From Hoylesella saccharolytica JCM 17484 (GTDB lineage: Bacteria > Bacteroidota > Bacteroidia > Bacteroidales > Bacteroidaceae): a stretch of DNA of 64,000 nucleotides. Below are positions 48,543 through 56,997 of the stretch, piece by piece. The notes beneath the pieces are model-generated. The model did not search any database and was not told the origin of the DNA. It worked only from the letters and a program-made list of their open reading frames with translations. The translations under genes and the position numbers were made by a program. The DNA lies in assembly GCF_000614205.1 (NCBI RefSeq), contig NZ_BAKN01000001.1:336691-400690 (forward strand), read 5' to 3'. Every line of letters starts with the position of its first letter. Position 1 is the stretch's first letter.

Positions 48543-50903
48543 ATGACAACAAAAAGAAACTTTCTTGCCATTCTCTTTGCTTTGCTCACGGTGTTTACAT
48601 CCTTCGGGGCACCCAAACGTGGCGGAACATTCGTTGCAGGCGACAAAACTTTTCTGCTGAACGGCAAACTATTTGTGATAAAAGCTGCCGAGCTGCATTA
48701 TCCGCGCATACCCCGCGCCTATTGGGAACATCGCATCCGCATGTGTAAAGCACTGGGCATGAACACCATTTGTTTGTACGTGTTCTGGAATATTCACGAA
48801 CAAGAAGAGGGCAAATTTAATTTTACCGATAACAACGACGTGGCTGCCTTCTGCCGATTGGCACAAAAACATGGGCTGTATGTTATCGTTCGGCCCGGTC
48901 CTTATGTGTGTGCCGAGTGGGAAATGGGCGGACTGCCGTGGTGGTTGTTGAAGAAAAAAGACATTCGTTTGCGCGAACGCGATCCCTATTTTATGAAACG
49001 TGTAAAAGTGTTTGAACAGCAGGTGGGAAACCAATTGGCACCGCTTACCATCGATAAGGGCGGCCCCATCATTATGGTTCAGGTCGAAAACGAGTATGGC
49101 TCGTATAGTGTAGACAAAGAATATGTATCGCAAATTCGCGACATTGTGCGTTCGTCGGGCTTTGATAAGGTAGCGCTGTTTCAATGCGATTGGGCCAGCA
49201 ACTTTGAGAAAAACGGTCTTGACGACTTGATTTGGACAATGAACTTTGGCACGGGAGCCAACATCGACGAGCAGTTTAAGCGTTTGGGCGAGCTTCGTCC
49301 GCAGTCGCCGAAGATGTGTTCAGAGTTTTGGAGCGGCTGGTTTGACAAGTGGGGAGCACGCCACGAAACGCGTCCGGCAAAAGATATGGTAGCAGGCATC
49401 GACGAAATGCTGACCAAAGGCATTAGCTTTTCGCTCTATATGACGCACGGCGGAACATCTTTCGGTCATTGGGCAGGTGCCAACAGTCCCGGTTTTGCTC
49501 CCGACGTAACCTCTTACGACTATGATGCGCCCATCAACGAGTATGGTTTGGCAACACCCAAGTATTATGAATTGCGCGCTATGATGCAGCGACACAACGG
49601 CGGCGCACAGCTGCCTGAGGTGCCCGCGCAGCCTATGCCGTTAATCAGTATACCGCAGTTTACCCTCACACAGTTTGCTCCGCTCGAATTCGCCGCCGGT
49701 CAGCCGCAGACCGCCAAAAATCCTTTGAGCTTTGAAGCGTGCAACTTAGGCTGGGGCGCAATGATATATACCACCATGCTGCCCGAAGTGCCGATGCCGA
49801 GCACACTCACCATTAACGACCCGCACGACTATGTTCAGGTATTTCTCGACAACCAACTGATGGGGCGCATCGACCGCGTGAAGAACGAAAAAACACTCGC
49901 AATGCCCGCCATCCGCAAAGGTCAGCGGCTCAGTATTCTGGTCGAAGCGATGGGGCGCGTCAACTTCGGGCGCGCCATTAAAGACCATAAGGGCATCACA
50001 GATAACGTCACCCTCTCCGGCGAAACCGATAACCTGCAATGGGAAGCCCGCATTACCGACTGGAAGATGCTGCCCATTCCCGACGATTATGCTACTGTTC
50101 GATGGGCTGTAGATGCTCTGACACGAGTGAAAGAATATATTTATAACAAAACCATTCCGCAAGATAAGATAGGTTATTATCGTGGTTATTTCAACCTCAA
50201 AAAGGTGGGCGACACCTTCTTAAATATGGAAGCCTTCGGCAAGGGGCAAGTTTACATCAACGGATATGCCATAGGTCGCTTTTGGAACATCGGTCCGCAG
50301 CAAACCCTTTACGTTCCCGGCTGTTGGCTGAAGAAAGGTCAAAACGAAGTGATTGTACTCGATATGGTAGGTCCGAAGGGCAATCCCGTTCTTTTTGCGC
50401 AAGACAAACCCGAACTCGACAAGCTCAATCTTGAAAAGAGCAACAAACATAACAACCCCGGCAATCGCCCCGATCTCAATTCGAAAACACCCCATGCACA
50501 AGGGCAGTTCTCACCCGGAAACGGTTGGCAGCGCATTTCGTTCGCCCAACCGGCACGCGGTCGTTACCTCGCTATTGAGAGCACGTCTGCCCACGACGGT
50601 GGTAACGTAGTGTCGATAGCCGAAATTTATGCTACCGGCAACGATGGTCAGCGTCTTAGTCGCGAACCTTGGAAAGCCTTTTATGCCGACAGCGAGAATG
50701 CAGAACAAGGCAATCATACCGCCGATAAGGTGTTCGACCTGCAAGAAAGCACCTATTGGAGCACTGTTCGTGGAGCCTCTTACCCTCATCTTCTCGTTAT
50801 CGATTTGGGTTCGGTTCAAACCCTTCGCGGCATCGAGTATCTGCCGCGTGCCGAGCAAGGTGCACCCGGCAGCATTAAAGATTACCGCATCTTTGTGTAT
50901 TAA
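48543..50903 (+). CDS. GH35 beta-galactosidase with C-terminal F5/8 type C domain
   Basis: 786 residues with signal peptide (1-23, ending TSFGA). The GH35 barrel has GGTFVAGDKTFLLNGKLFVI then KAAELHYPRIPRAYW (~25-60), acid/base E184 in VQVENEYGSYSVD and nucleophile E261 in MCSEFWSGWFDKWG. Beta-sandwich domains follow (RGYFNLKKVGDTFLNMEAFG), and a discoidin/CBM32-like domain (~660-786, ADKVFDLQESTYWSTVRGAS). It releases terminal beta-galactose from oligosaccharides, most likely in the periplasm, after the GH30 step. Intact; last gene of the operon. Confidence 0.93.
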   Translation: MTTKRNFLAILFALLTVFTSFGAPKRGGTFVAGDKTFLLNGKLFVIKAAELHYPRIPRAYWEHRIRMCKALGMNTICLYVFWNIHEQEEGKFNFTDNNDVAAFCRLAQKHGLYVIVRPGPYVCAEWEMGGLPWWLLKKKDIRLRERDPYFMKRVKVFEQQVGNQLAPLTIDKGGPIIMVQVENEYGSYSVDKEYVSQIRDIVRSSGFDKVALFQCDWASNFEKNGLDDLIWTMNFGTGANIDEQFKRLGELRPQSPKMCSEFWSGWFDKWGARHETRPAKDMVAGIDEMLTKGISFSLYMTHGGTSFGHWAGANSPGFAPDVTSYDYDAPINEYGLATPKYYELRAMMQRHNGGAQLPEVPAQPMPLISIPQFTLTQFAPLEFAAGQPQTAKNPLSFEACNLGWGAMIYTTMLPEVPMPSTLTINDPHDYVQVFLDNQLMGRIDRVKNEKTLAMPAIRKGQRLSILVEAMGRVNFGRAIKDHKGITDNVTLSGETDNLQWEARITDWKMLPIPDDYATVRWAVDALTRVKEYIYNKTIPQDKIGYYRGYFNLKKVGDTFLNMEAFGKGQVYINGYAIGRFWNIGPQQTLYVPGCWLKKGQNEVIVLDMVGPKGNPVLFAQDKPELDKLNLEKSNKHNNPGNRPDLNSKTPHAQGQFSPGNGWQRISFAQPARGRYLAIESTSAHDGGNVVSIAEIYATGNDGQRLSREPWKAFYADSENAEQGNHTADKVFDLQESTYWSTVRGASYPHLLVIDLGSVQTLRGIEYLPRAEQGAPGSIKDYRIFVY

Positions 50904-51119
50904 AAAGCGAGTGAAAGGGTGAAAAGGATAGAAATGTTTGAGGCAGCGATAGCCTAAATTATAGAAAAGAATTATTATCAGTATAATTTGACCTTGAGCA
51001 GGGTAATCACAATGATAGTTTTTGCTATTATTGGAGGAGGGCTATCTATTTTGTCATTGCATGAAAATGGCAGAGATTATCTATCATATAAACCTAAAAC
51101 TCAAATTAGGAATACGCTT
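50904..51119. other. intergenic region, no gene seen
   Basis: Between the GH35 stop and the large inverted repeat at 51120 nothing coding was found. Small stems occur (CCTAA/TTAGG near 51091-51109). Confidence 0.35.
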
Positions 51120-51161
51120 ATTCGGGATAAGCTGTTGTTCTAAGGACAGCTTATCCCGAAT
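51120..51161. terminator. perfect 16-bp inverted repeat, candidate bidirectional terminator
   Basis: ATTCGGGATAAGCTGT (51120-51135) and ACAGCTTATCCCGAAT (51146-51161) pair perfectly around a 10-base loop. It lies about 215 bases after GH35 and about 220 before the end of the convergent TPR gene. No T-run follows on either strand, so a regulator site or mobile-element remnant is also possible. Confidence 0.5.
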
Positions 51162-51333
51162 GTATCTAAAGTTTGATGCGAACGCTCAGGTGTTAGGGTA
51201 AAATTTAATTGGTGTACGGAAAGTTAATCACCACCTAAAATTTTAAGAGTTTCTTGTGATTGAGTGGTTAAGTCTAAAATCAGTTTTTTCTCAGAAAACA
51301 TCCAAGTGTTAAGTCTAAAAAAATATTTTACCC
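51162..51333. other. intergenic region with a 13-base direct repeat 41 bases apart
   Basis: GTTAAGTCTAAAA occurs at 51267-51279 and 51308-51320, a spacing of 41. Two copies in AT-rich DNA are weak evidence, but the spacing equals the period of the array at 40.3 kb. No gene is seen. Confidence 0.4.
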
Positions 51334-51351
51334 CTGCATCTTGAGATGCAG
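51334..51351 (-). terminator. terminator of the TPR gene
   Basis: On the minus strand CTGCATC-TCAA-GATGCAG forms a 7-bp stem with a 4-base loop, followed by GGGGTAAAATATTTTTTTAG, 28 bases beyond the stop of the TPR gene. Confidence 0.6.
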
Positions 51352-51378
51352 ACAGAGTAAAAAAAGTCTGAAAAGGGA

Positions 51379-53349
51379 TTAGCGTTCGGCAGCGCGGTTT
51401 TGTTTGATGATGCTATAAGCTGAATAAAGACCGAGCTCGCCGGCTTTGCTGAGATCTTTTATACCGTGTGTTTTATCGCCCTTTTTCAGATAAGCCAGTC
51501 CGCGATTGTAGTAGGCTTCAGCCAAATGGGGGTCGAGGCGCAAAGCGGTGGTGTAATCGGCAATGGCGACATCGTAGGCAGCTTGTGCAGCATGGAGGTT
51601 CGCCCGATCGAAATAAAGGTAGGCGTTGTTAGGCTGCAGGGCGAGAGCACGGGCGAAATCGGATTGTGCGCCGGCTTCTTGAAGTTGGGTACTGTTTCCC
51701 GAAGAGGCTTTGTAGCCGCTGAGTTGTACTTGGTAAATGGCGCGATGCCAATAGCCGAGCGCAGAGGTGCTGTCGATGGAGATGTAGGTGTCGAGGTCGG
51801 CAATGGCGGCATCGAAGTTTTGAAGTGTTGCGTAGGCCACGGCACGTTGCAATACAAGGGCAGCAAGGGTAGCGGGGGCGCGATGGGTTTGAAGAGCGGT
51901 GGTAAGTGAGTCGATAAGCTGAAAGTAGCGGGTAGATTGCTGCTCGGTGAGCTGTTCGGTGCCGCAAGAGAGATAGAGGGGTGTGAGGCGATGGGTGCGG
52001 TTGAAAGCTTCGAGCTCGCGGTCGTAGGCTTGATAGGAATTAATACCGTTGCCGTAGGGATTGAAGGAGAGGTGGTACATCGGCATGAAGGCATCAGAAA
52101 CAGAGTTATCTTGCACACGTCCGCGATAGCGGCTTTGGTATTCGTGAGTTACTTCATTCTCGTCAGCTACCACCATTTGATTGTATTTGCTCAAATCTAT
52201 TTCGCTGCGCTTGCGAACGGCTTGTAGCTTACTTCGTGTCCATCGTGTTTGTTGTCCGATCCGTTTATCCATTTGTGCCTTAAAAATCTTGAACTCATCG
52301 AGTTCGGCTTTAGCCGTCATCCCAAGTCGGCGATAGCAGCGGGCACGGTAAGCAAGTCCTGTCCAAAAATTGGGAAATTGGTTGATAACGCGAGTATAAT
52401 CGTTGATAGCGGCGCGGAGATTACCTGTTTTGTCGTGCAGAATTCCGCGATTGAGTATGGCCATAACGTTATCGGGTTCCATTCGGATAACGTAATCGAA
52501 GTCGATAATGGCGCGGTTGTCGTCGCCGAGTTGCATACGGAGTAGTCCACGATTGTAGTGAGCAAGGAAATTATTGGGGTCGAGATCGATCGCCATGTCA
52601 TAATCGGCCATCGCCCCGCGCAGATTGTTGATGTTAACGCGTGCAAGGGCGCGGTTGATGTAGTTGTCGGTGTTTTTGGGTTTAAGATGAATGGCTTTGC
52701 TGAGAAAAGTGTCGGCATCGCGCCATTGCTTTCTGGACAAACTGATGTAGGCTCGCATGGTCCACGCGGGGGCATCATAAGGATCGTGTTTCAATCCCTT
52801 ATCAAGCCATTCGGCCGCGCGAAGGGTATCTTTTTCGTGTAAATAAGTTTCGGCGTTGAGAACATATACCTTTGCGTCGTCTGCCCATCTGCCGATCATC
52901 ATATCAATATCCTTGTGTACAGCGGCGTAATCTTTTGTGTTCATCTTACAGACTGTGCGATTGTACCAATAGTTTTTATTGGTAGGGCTGAGCAGAATGG
53001 CTCGGTCGTAGTCGATGATGGCTTTGTCAAATTTTTTCTGTCGGATTCGCGAAATGGCACGCAGGTCGTAAATCTCCTCGACATAAGGGTTTAAGGAGAT
53101 GGCTTCATTGGCATCCTCTTCTGCTCCAACGTAATCGTCAAGGTAAAATTTGGCAATAGAGCGGTACTGCCATGCTTGATAAAGATAAGGTTTGAGGGAT
53201 ATGACCTGATTGAAATACTGCATAGAAAGCACATAATCTTCGTAATGTAAGGCAATTTGTCCGCTTGTCATCAGCCGCTCAATGTTAAACTGGGCATAAG
53301 ACAGCAGAGAATAAACCGATAACAAGAAGATTACAAACTTTCTGTACAT
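51379..53349 (-). CDS. tetratricopeptide-repeat protein with signal peptide
   Basis: 656 residues; signal peptide MYRKFVIFLLSVYSLLSYAQ. About eleven TPR units in two blocks: residues ~25-365 (for example YLYQAWQYRSIAKFYLDDYV, NYINRALARVNINNLRGAMA, FLAHYNRGLLRMQLGDDNRA) and ~515-640 (NAYLYFDRANLHAAQAAYDV, LAEAYYNRGLAYLKKGDKTH), separated by a non-TPR linker (~380-500). TPRs hold protein partners; which ones is unknown. It lies downstream of def (141-base gap) and may share its transcript. Confidence 0.85.
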   Translation of the reverse strand: MYRKFVIFLLSVYSLLSYAQFNIERLMTSGQIALHYEDYVLSMQYFNQVISLKPYLYQAWQYRSIAKFYLDDYVGAEEDANEAISLNPYVEEIYDLRAISRIRQKKFDKAIIDYDRAILLSPTNKNYWYNRTVCKMNTKDYAAVHKDIDMMIGRWADDAKVYVLNAETYLHEKDTLRAAEWLDKGLKHDPYDAPAWTMRAYISLSRKQWRDADTFLSKAIHLKPKNTDNYINRALARVNINNLRGAMADYDMAIDLDPNNFLAHYNRGLLRMQLGDDNRAIIDFDYVIRMEPDNVMAILNRGILHDKTGNLRAAINDYTRVINQFPNFWTGLAYRARCYRRLGMTAKAELDEFKIFKAQMDKRIGQQTRWTRSKLQAVRKRSEIDLSKYNQMVVADENEVTHEYQSRYRGRVQDNSVSDAFMPMYHLSFNPYGNGINSYQAYDRELEAFNRTHRLTPLYLSCGTEQLTEQQSTRYFQLIDSLTTALQTHRAPATLAALVLQRAVAYATLQNFDAAIADLDTYISIDSTSALGYWHRAIYQVQLSGYKASSGNSTQLQEAGAQSDFARALALQPNNAYLYFDRANLHAAQAAYDVAIADYTTALRLDPHLAEAYYNRGLAYLKKGDKTHGIKDLSKAGELGLYSAYSIIKQNRAAER

Positions 53350-53490
53350 GAGAATTATGTCCTATCAAAATAAACAGAATAAAGGGGAAAGTACCGCTAC
53401 TTAACACCATTTCTGTGCAATCTTTGTACACTTTTATTCTGTGTATAAGAATTTTTTGAGTTGCTTCTTTTGTTTCTTACGACATTTGCG

Positions 53491-54054
53491 CTACTTCTGC
53501 GCAATCTTTGTTTTATATCCGCAACGAAAATTACCTTGCAATAAGGCTTTCAGTTTACTGCGAAGCATCTGTTTGCGAAACGGAGAAATACGGTCAATAA
53601 ACAACTTACCGTCTAAATGATCGAACTCGTGTTGCATCACTCGGGCTAGGTAACCTTCCACCCATTCGTCGTGTTGCTGCAGGTCTTCGTCTATATATTG
53701 CACACGGATGCGGGTATGTCTAGGTACGCTTTCGTGAATGCCTGGTAAAGATAGACAGCCCTCTTCTATCGTTTCTTTTTTAGAACTTTCATCAATCTCT
53801 ACAATGTGCGGATTGATAAAAGCCTTCCGAAAGTCTTTGTATTCTGGAAAACTTTCGGACAAAACATCCAGATCTATTACGGAAAGCCGAATGTCGAGAC
53901 CTATCTGTGGAGCAGCAAGTCCAATCCCATCACTGGCATCCATAGTCTCAAACATATTTTGTATCAATTCTTTCAGGTCAGGATAATCCAAAGGAATGTC
54001 TTGCGCTATTTTTCTTAATACAGGTTGACCGTATATATATATAGGTAAAATCAT
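53491..54054 (-). CDS. def: peptide deformylase
   Basis: 187 residues. All three motifs are present: GIGLAAPQIG (~43-52), EGCLSLPG (~97-104, metal Cys) and QHEFDHLDG (~145-153, two metal His and the catalytic Glu). It removes the formyl group from nascent proteins. The ATG overlaps the ruvX stop by four bases (ATGA). Confidence 0.97.
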   Translation of the reverse strand: MILPIYIYGQPVLRKIAQDIPLDYPDLKELIQNMFETMDASDGIGLAAPQIGLDIRLSVIDLDVLSESFPEYKDFRKAFINPHIVEIDESSKKETIEEGCLSLPGIHESVPRHTRIRVQYIDEDLQQHDEWVEGYLARVMQHEFDHLDGKLFIDRISPFRKQMLRSKLKALLQGNFRCGYKTKIAQK

Positions 54055-54467
54055 TTTCTTTTTGATTCTAAATAACTTTGCAGAATAATCGTTGCACTGA
54101 TTTCGTCGACAAGTGCTTTATCTTGTCGAGCTTTTTTCTTCAATCCTCCTTCTATCATTGCCCGATGCGCTAAGACAGAAGTAAAACGCTCGTCATAAAA
54201 AACAATGGGGATAGAAGGATATATTTTTTTCCAATGAGTTACAAACTGTTTTATGCGCTCAAAGTTCTCACTCGGCATCCCGTTCGACTGTCGGGGTTCG
54301 CCAATGACAATCAGCTCGACCTCTTCTTTCGCAATATAGCTTTTAAGATAGTTAATAAGTTCTGATGTTGAAACAGTTACCAACCCATTGCAAATAATCT
54401 GCAATGGATCGGTAACTGCTAATCCGGTTCGTTTTTTACCGTAATCTATAGATAGTATTCTCGCCAC
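54051..54467 (-). CDS. ruvX: Holliday junction resolvase RuvX (YqgF)
   Basis: 138 residues: RILSIDYGKKRTGLAVTDPL (~3-22, catalytic Asp), LIVIGEPRQSNGMPSE (~55-70), FYDERFTSVLAHRAM (~90-104) and QDKALVDEISATIILQSYL (~117-135, second Asp). RNase H fold. In E. coli YqgF helps process 16S/pre-rRNA 5' ends; a junction-cutting role is described in some bacteria. Operon: SPOR lipoprotein, ruvX, def. Confidence 0.93.
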   Translation of the reverse strand: MARILSIDYGKKRTGLAVTDPLQIICNGLVTVSTSELINYLKSYIAKEEVELIVIGEPRQSNGMPSENFERIKQFVTHWKKIYPSIPIVFYDERFTSVLAHRAMIEGGLKKKARQDKALVDEISATIILQSYLESKRK

Positions 54468-54474
54468 CTATAGC

Positions 54475-54975
54475 TTACTTCTTAAACAATAACCAAGCGT
54501 CTGGATACTTTGAACGGAATTGATTTCTTGAATGTACAGCATCGGGCTTTTGAGCAAATGTCGATGCAATGACACGATACATGCCACGATCAGCATTAAA
54601 GGCTACTTGTGCTTCATAACCTGCAGTTCTCAATGTGTTGCACAAGCCATCGGCATTAGCACGCAAAGAGAATGAGCCAACAACAACACTGTAGTCTTTC
54701 AAACCAGCGCCATTTACCACCGTAACACTTTCCTGTCTTACTGTTGCATTATCTACATTATCTACAACTGTTGTCTGCGTTGCCGGCGTCTCTACTATTG
54801 GAGTTACAACGGGTGTACTTGTTGGAGGTGTATCATCTGCCATCTGATTTTGCTCTTGATTCTTAGCTTTTTCATAGGCTTTTTTGTAAGCACTTTCTTT
54901 ACTAGATCCACAACTCGAAAAAACAAGTGCAGCGCATAAGCCAACGCATAAAACGAAACTTTTCTTCATTTTCAA
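54475..54975 (-). CDS. SPOR-domain lipoprotein
   Basis: 166 residues: lipoprotein signal (lipobox SSCG), a charged helix (~25-45), a proline/threonine-rich linker (~46-90), and a C-terminal SPOR domain (YSVVVGSFSLRANADGLCNT, ~94-113, to YRVIASTFAQKPDAVHSRNQ). SPOR domains bind denuded peptidoglycan at the septum. It lies 7 bases ahead of ruvX. Confidence 0.85.
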   Translation of the reverse strand: MKMKKSFVLCVGLCAALVFSSCGSSKESAYKKAYEKAKNQEQNQMADDTPPTSTPVVTPIVETPATQTTVVDNVDNATVRQESVTVVNGAGLKDYSVVVGSFSLRANADGLCNTLRTAGYEAQVAFNADRGMYRVIASTFAQKPDAVHSRNQFRSKYPDAWLLFKK

Positions 54976-55324
54976 TCGATATTTAGAATTAAACTTGTTT
55001 CATTATTTGTTGGGCGAAATTACAAAATATATAATAAAGGAAGAGAGTGGACGCGCATAAAGTTTGTTAAATCAAGAATATACACGCTTTTTAACTAAAA
55101 ATGGTTGAAGCAAATGCGGAGCATTGAAAATATTTTCATATATTTGTTCCCATCATATAGATTGGGCTGCTCCTTATCATACTTTTTGACAAGCTATGCG
55201 GAGTCATATAAGTCGTTTATCTTTTATATACACAAAGGTTCGATAGAATTTGTCAATATTTTAGCACGTCATTAAAGAGGGAAATAAGAGAAAAGCCTTT
55301 TATAAATAACTAAAAGAAGAACTT
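54976..55324. other. divergent intergenic region between the SPOR and YtxH genes
   Basis: 349 bases without a gene. On the plus strand TATATTTG at 55139-55146 fits a -7 element, but it is 180 bases from the YtxH gene and has no matching -33. No repeats like those elsewhere in the window were found. Confidence 0.35.
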
Positions 55325-55543
55325 ATGAGAACATTAGGTTACATTGGTGCCTTTATCGGCGGTGCTATCGCCGGAGCCGCATTAGGATTATTGGTCGCTC
55401 CAGAAAAAGGGGCAGATACGCGTTCAAAAATCGCAGATGCTGTTGACGATTTTTGTAAGAAGCACAATCTTAAATTAAGTCGTAAGGATGTGGAAGATTT
55501 TATTGATGATATAAAAGAGGCCTCTCCTGAATCTATTGGATAA
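55325..55543 (+). CDS. YtxH-domain small membrane protein
   Basis: 72 residues. One glycine-rich membrane helix (IGAFIGGAIAGAALGLLVAP, ~6-25), then the YtxH-type motif EKGADTRSKIADAVDDFCKK. Proteins of this type are often stress-induced in other bacteria. First gene of a compact trio (gaps of 9 and 1 bases). Confidence 0.82.
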   Translation: MRTLGYIGAFIGGAIAGAALGLLVAPEKGADTRSKIADAVDDFCKKHNLKLSRKDVEDFIDDIKEASPESIG

Positions 55544-55552
55544 TTTGATAAT

Positions 55553-55903
55553 ATGTTCTCGACTGACAACAACGTAGAAACAATCGGGCAATTAGTCGAA
55601 GTAATCAAACATTACATCGGGCTTCAAACTGAATATGTGAAGCTCGATGTAATTGAAAAGATTGTACGTCTTATTACTGCTCTTACGTTAACAGTGATAT
55701 TGTCTGTGTCAATACTAATGATTGCCATCTTTCTATCTTTCGCCGGTGTCTATGTGTTAGAACCCTGCGTTGGGATCGTTGGGGCATTCTGCATTGTTGC
55801 AATGTTCTATTTTGTGGTATTCTTGCTTATGTTTGTTTTCAGAAAACAATGGATAGAAAAGCCTGTTGTTAGACTGCTTGCCAGTATATTAATGGAAAAG
55901 TAA
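55553..55903 (+). CDS. phage holin family/DUF1469-like membrane protein
   Basis: 116 residues. An amphipathic N-terminal part (QLVEVIKHYIGLQTEYVKLD, ~13-32) and two membrane helices (~45-68 and ~75-102). This matches the Phage_holin_3_6 (DUF1469) family, which despite the name is usually a chromosomal envelope protein beside YtxH genes. No phage genes are nearby. Confidence 0.75.
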   Translation: MFSTDNNVETIGQLVEVIKHYIGLQTEYVKLDVIEKIVRLITALTLTVILSVSILMIAIFLSFAGVYVLEPCVGIVGAFCIVAMFYFVVFLLMFVFRKQWIEKPVVRLLASILMEK

Positions 55904-55904
55904 G

Positions 55905-56180
55905 ATGGAAAATGAATTAATACAATATTCTGATTATAAGTCACTTGTCGAAATAAAAGCTCGAAAAGAAGTGCTTTTGGAAGAAATACAGAAAGACGAT
56001 AAAAAAATTAAAGAGTTGTGGGAAAGTCTTTTTTATCACGAAGATTTGTTATCTGCATCACCTACCAAACGTATTTCTGGGCTTCTAAATACAGGTGCAA
56101 GCGTCATTGATGGGCTAATTTTAGGCTGGAAACTATATCGCAAATTTCATGGCTACTCGTTTTTCAGGGGTAGAAGATAA
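55905..56180 (+). CDS. hypothetical protein, third gene of the YtxH-holin-like operon
   Basis: 91 residues. Charged helical start (residues ~8-50, likely coiled coil: VEIKARKEVLLEEIQKDDKK) and a weakly hydrophobic C-terminal segment (GLLNTGASVIDGLILGWKLY, ~58-77) ending in basic residues. I know no named family. The one-base spacing to the gene before it argues it is real and works with the two membrane proteins. Confidence 0.7.
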   Translation: MENELIQYSDYKSLVEIKARKEVLLEEIQKDDKKIKELWESLFYHEDLLSASPTKRISGLLNTGASVIDGLILGWKLYRKFHGYSFFRGRR

Positions 56181-56229
56181 AGTTTTCGGGAAATAAGAAG
56201 AATTTCCTTAAAGTAGAAGACAGGTTCGC

Positions 56230-56997
56230 TTACCCATCCCATTCTACCTGCATCCCATCATAACCAAACTCAAAACCTTTTAGCAAACGGGCATTAGCGC
56301 TGTCATGAAATCCTATATCATGGGTTACATGAATAAATATTGTCCGTCTAGCTCCTATCTTTTGTGCAAAGTTTACAGCATCATCTACCAGTTGATGAGA
56401 ATGATGCGGTTTGTTAAAACGAAGTGCATTAACAATCAATATTTCTATTCCTGTTAAATGCGTTAATTCCTGATGAGAAATTGATTTCATATCAGTGATA
56501 TAAGCCAACTTTCCAAAGCGATAGCCCAGAATAGGTAGATCGCCATGCAATACCTCAATTGGCACAACATCAATATCGCCAAATTTTAACTGCTGATGAG
56601 GGCGAATGGCGTGGAGTTTTAATAACGGAACACCCGGATACAACTTATCGGTAAAACAATAAGGCATATTATGTTTCAGTCCTGCCACTGTATCGCGATT
56701 ACCGTATAAATCAATATCACCAAATTTGCAATAAGGACGCAGGTCATCAATCCCGGCCACATGGTCATAATGAATATGTGTAAGCAACACAGCATCAATC
56801 TTTTTGAAAGGAACACGAAGCAGTTGCTGACGGATATCCGGACCGCAATCGATCAATACCCGATGATTCTCCGTTTCAACTAAGGCGGCACATCGGGTTC
56901 TCTTATCCAATGGATTCGTGCTTCTACAAACTTCACACTGACACCCTAATACGGGGACCCCGCCTGAAGTTCCTGTGCCTAAAAGTGTAAGAATCAT
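56230..56997 (-). CDS. MBL-fold metal-dependent hydrolase, PhnP-like
   Basis: 255 residues. LTLLGTGTSGGVPVLGCQCE start with two CxxC-like cysteine pairs (C-x-C-x-x-C), LIDCGPDIRQQLL, and the metal motif THIHYDHVAGIDDLRPYC (~74-91, HxHxDH), then LVNALRFNKPHHSHQ and IFIHVTHDIGFH. This is the PhnP-type group of phosphodiesterases acting on cyclic phosphates; the substrate here is unknown. Its start overlaps the murB stop by four bases. Confidence 0.85.
   Translation of the reverse strand: MILTLLGTGTSGGVPVLGCQCEVCRSTNPLDKRTRCAALVETENHRVLIDCGPDIRQQLLRVPFKKIDAVLLTHIHYDHVAGIDDLRPYCKFGDIDLYGNRDTVAGLKHNMPYCFTDKLYPGVPLLKLHAIRPHQQLKFGDIDVVPIEVLHGDLPILGYRFGKLAYITDMKSISHQELTHLTGIEILIVNALRFNKPHHSHQLVDDAVNFAQKIGARRTIFIHVTHDIGFHDSANARLLKGFEFGYDGMQVEWDG

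Noticed and set aside
55553..55903. A prophage holin
   Set aside because: No lysin, structural, integrase or other phage genes are close; the family is usually chromosomal next to YtxH genes.
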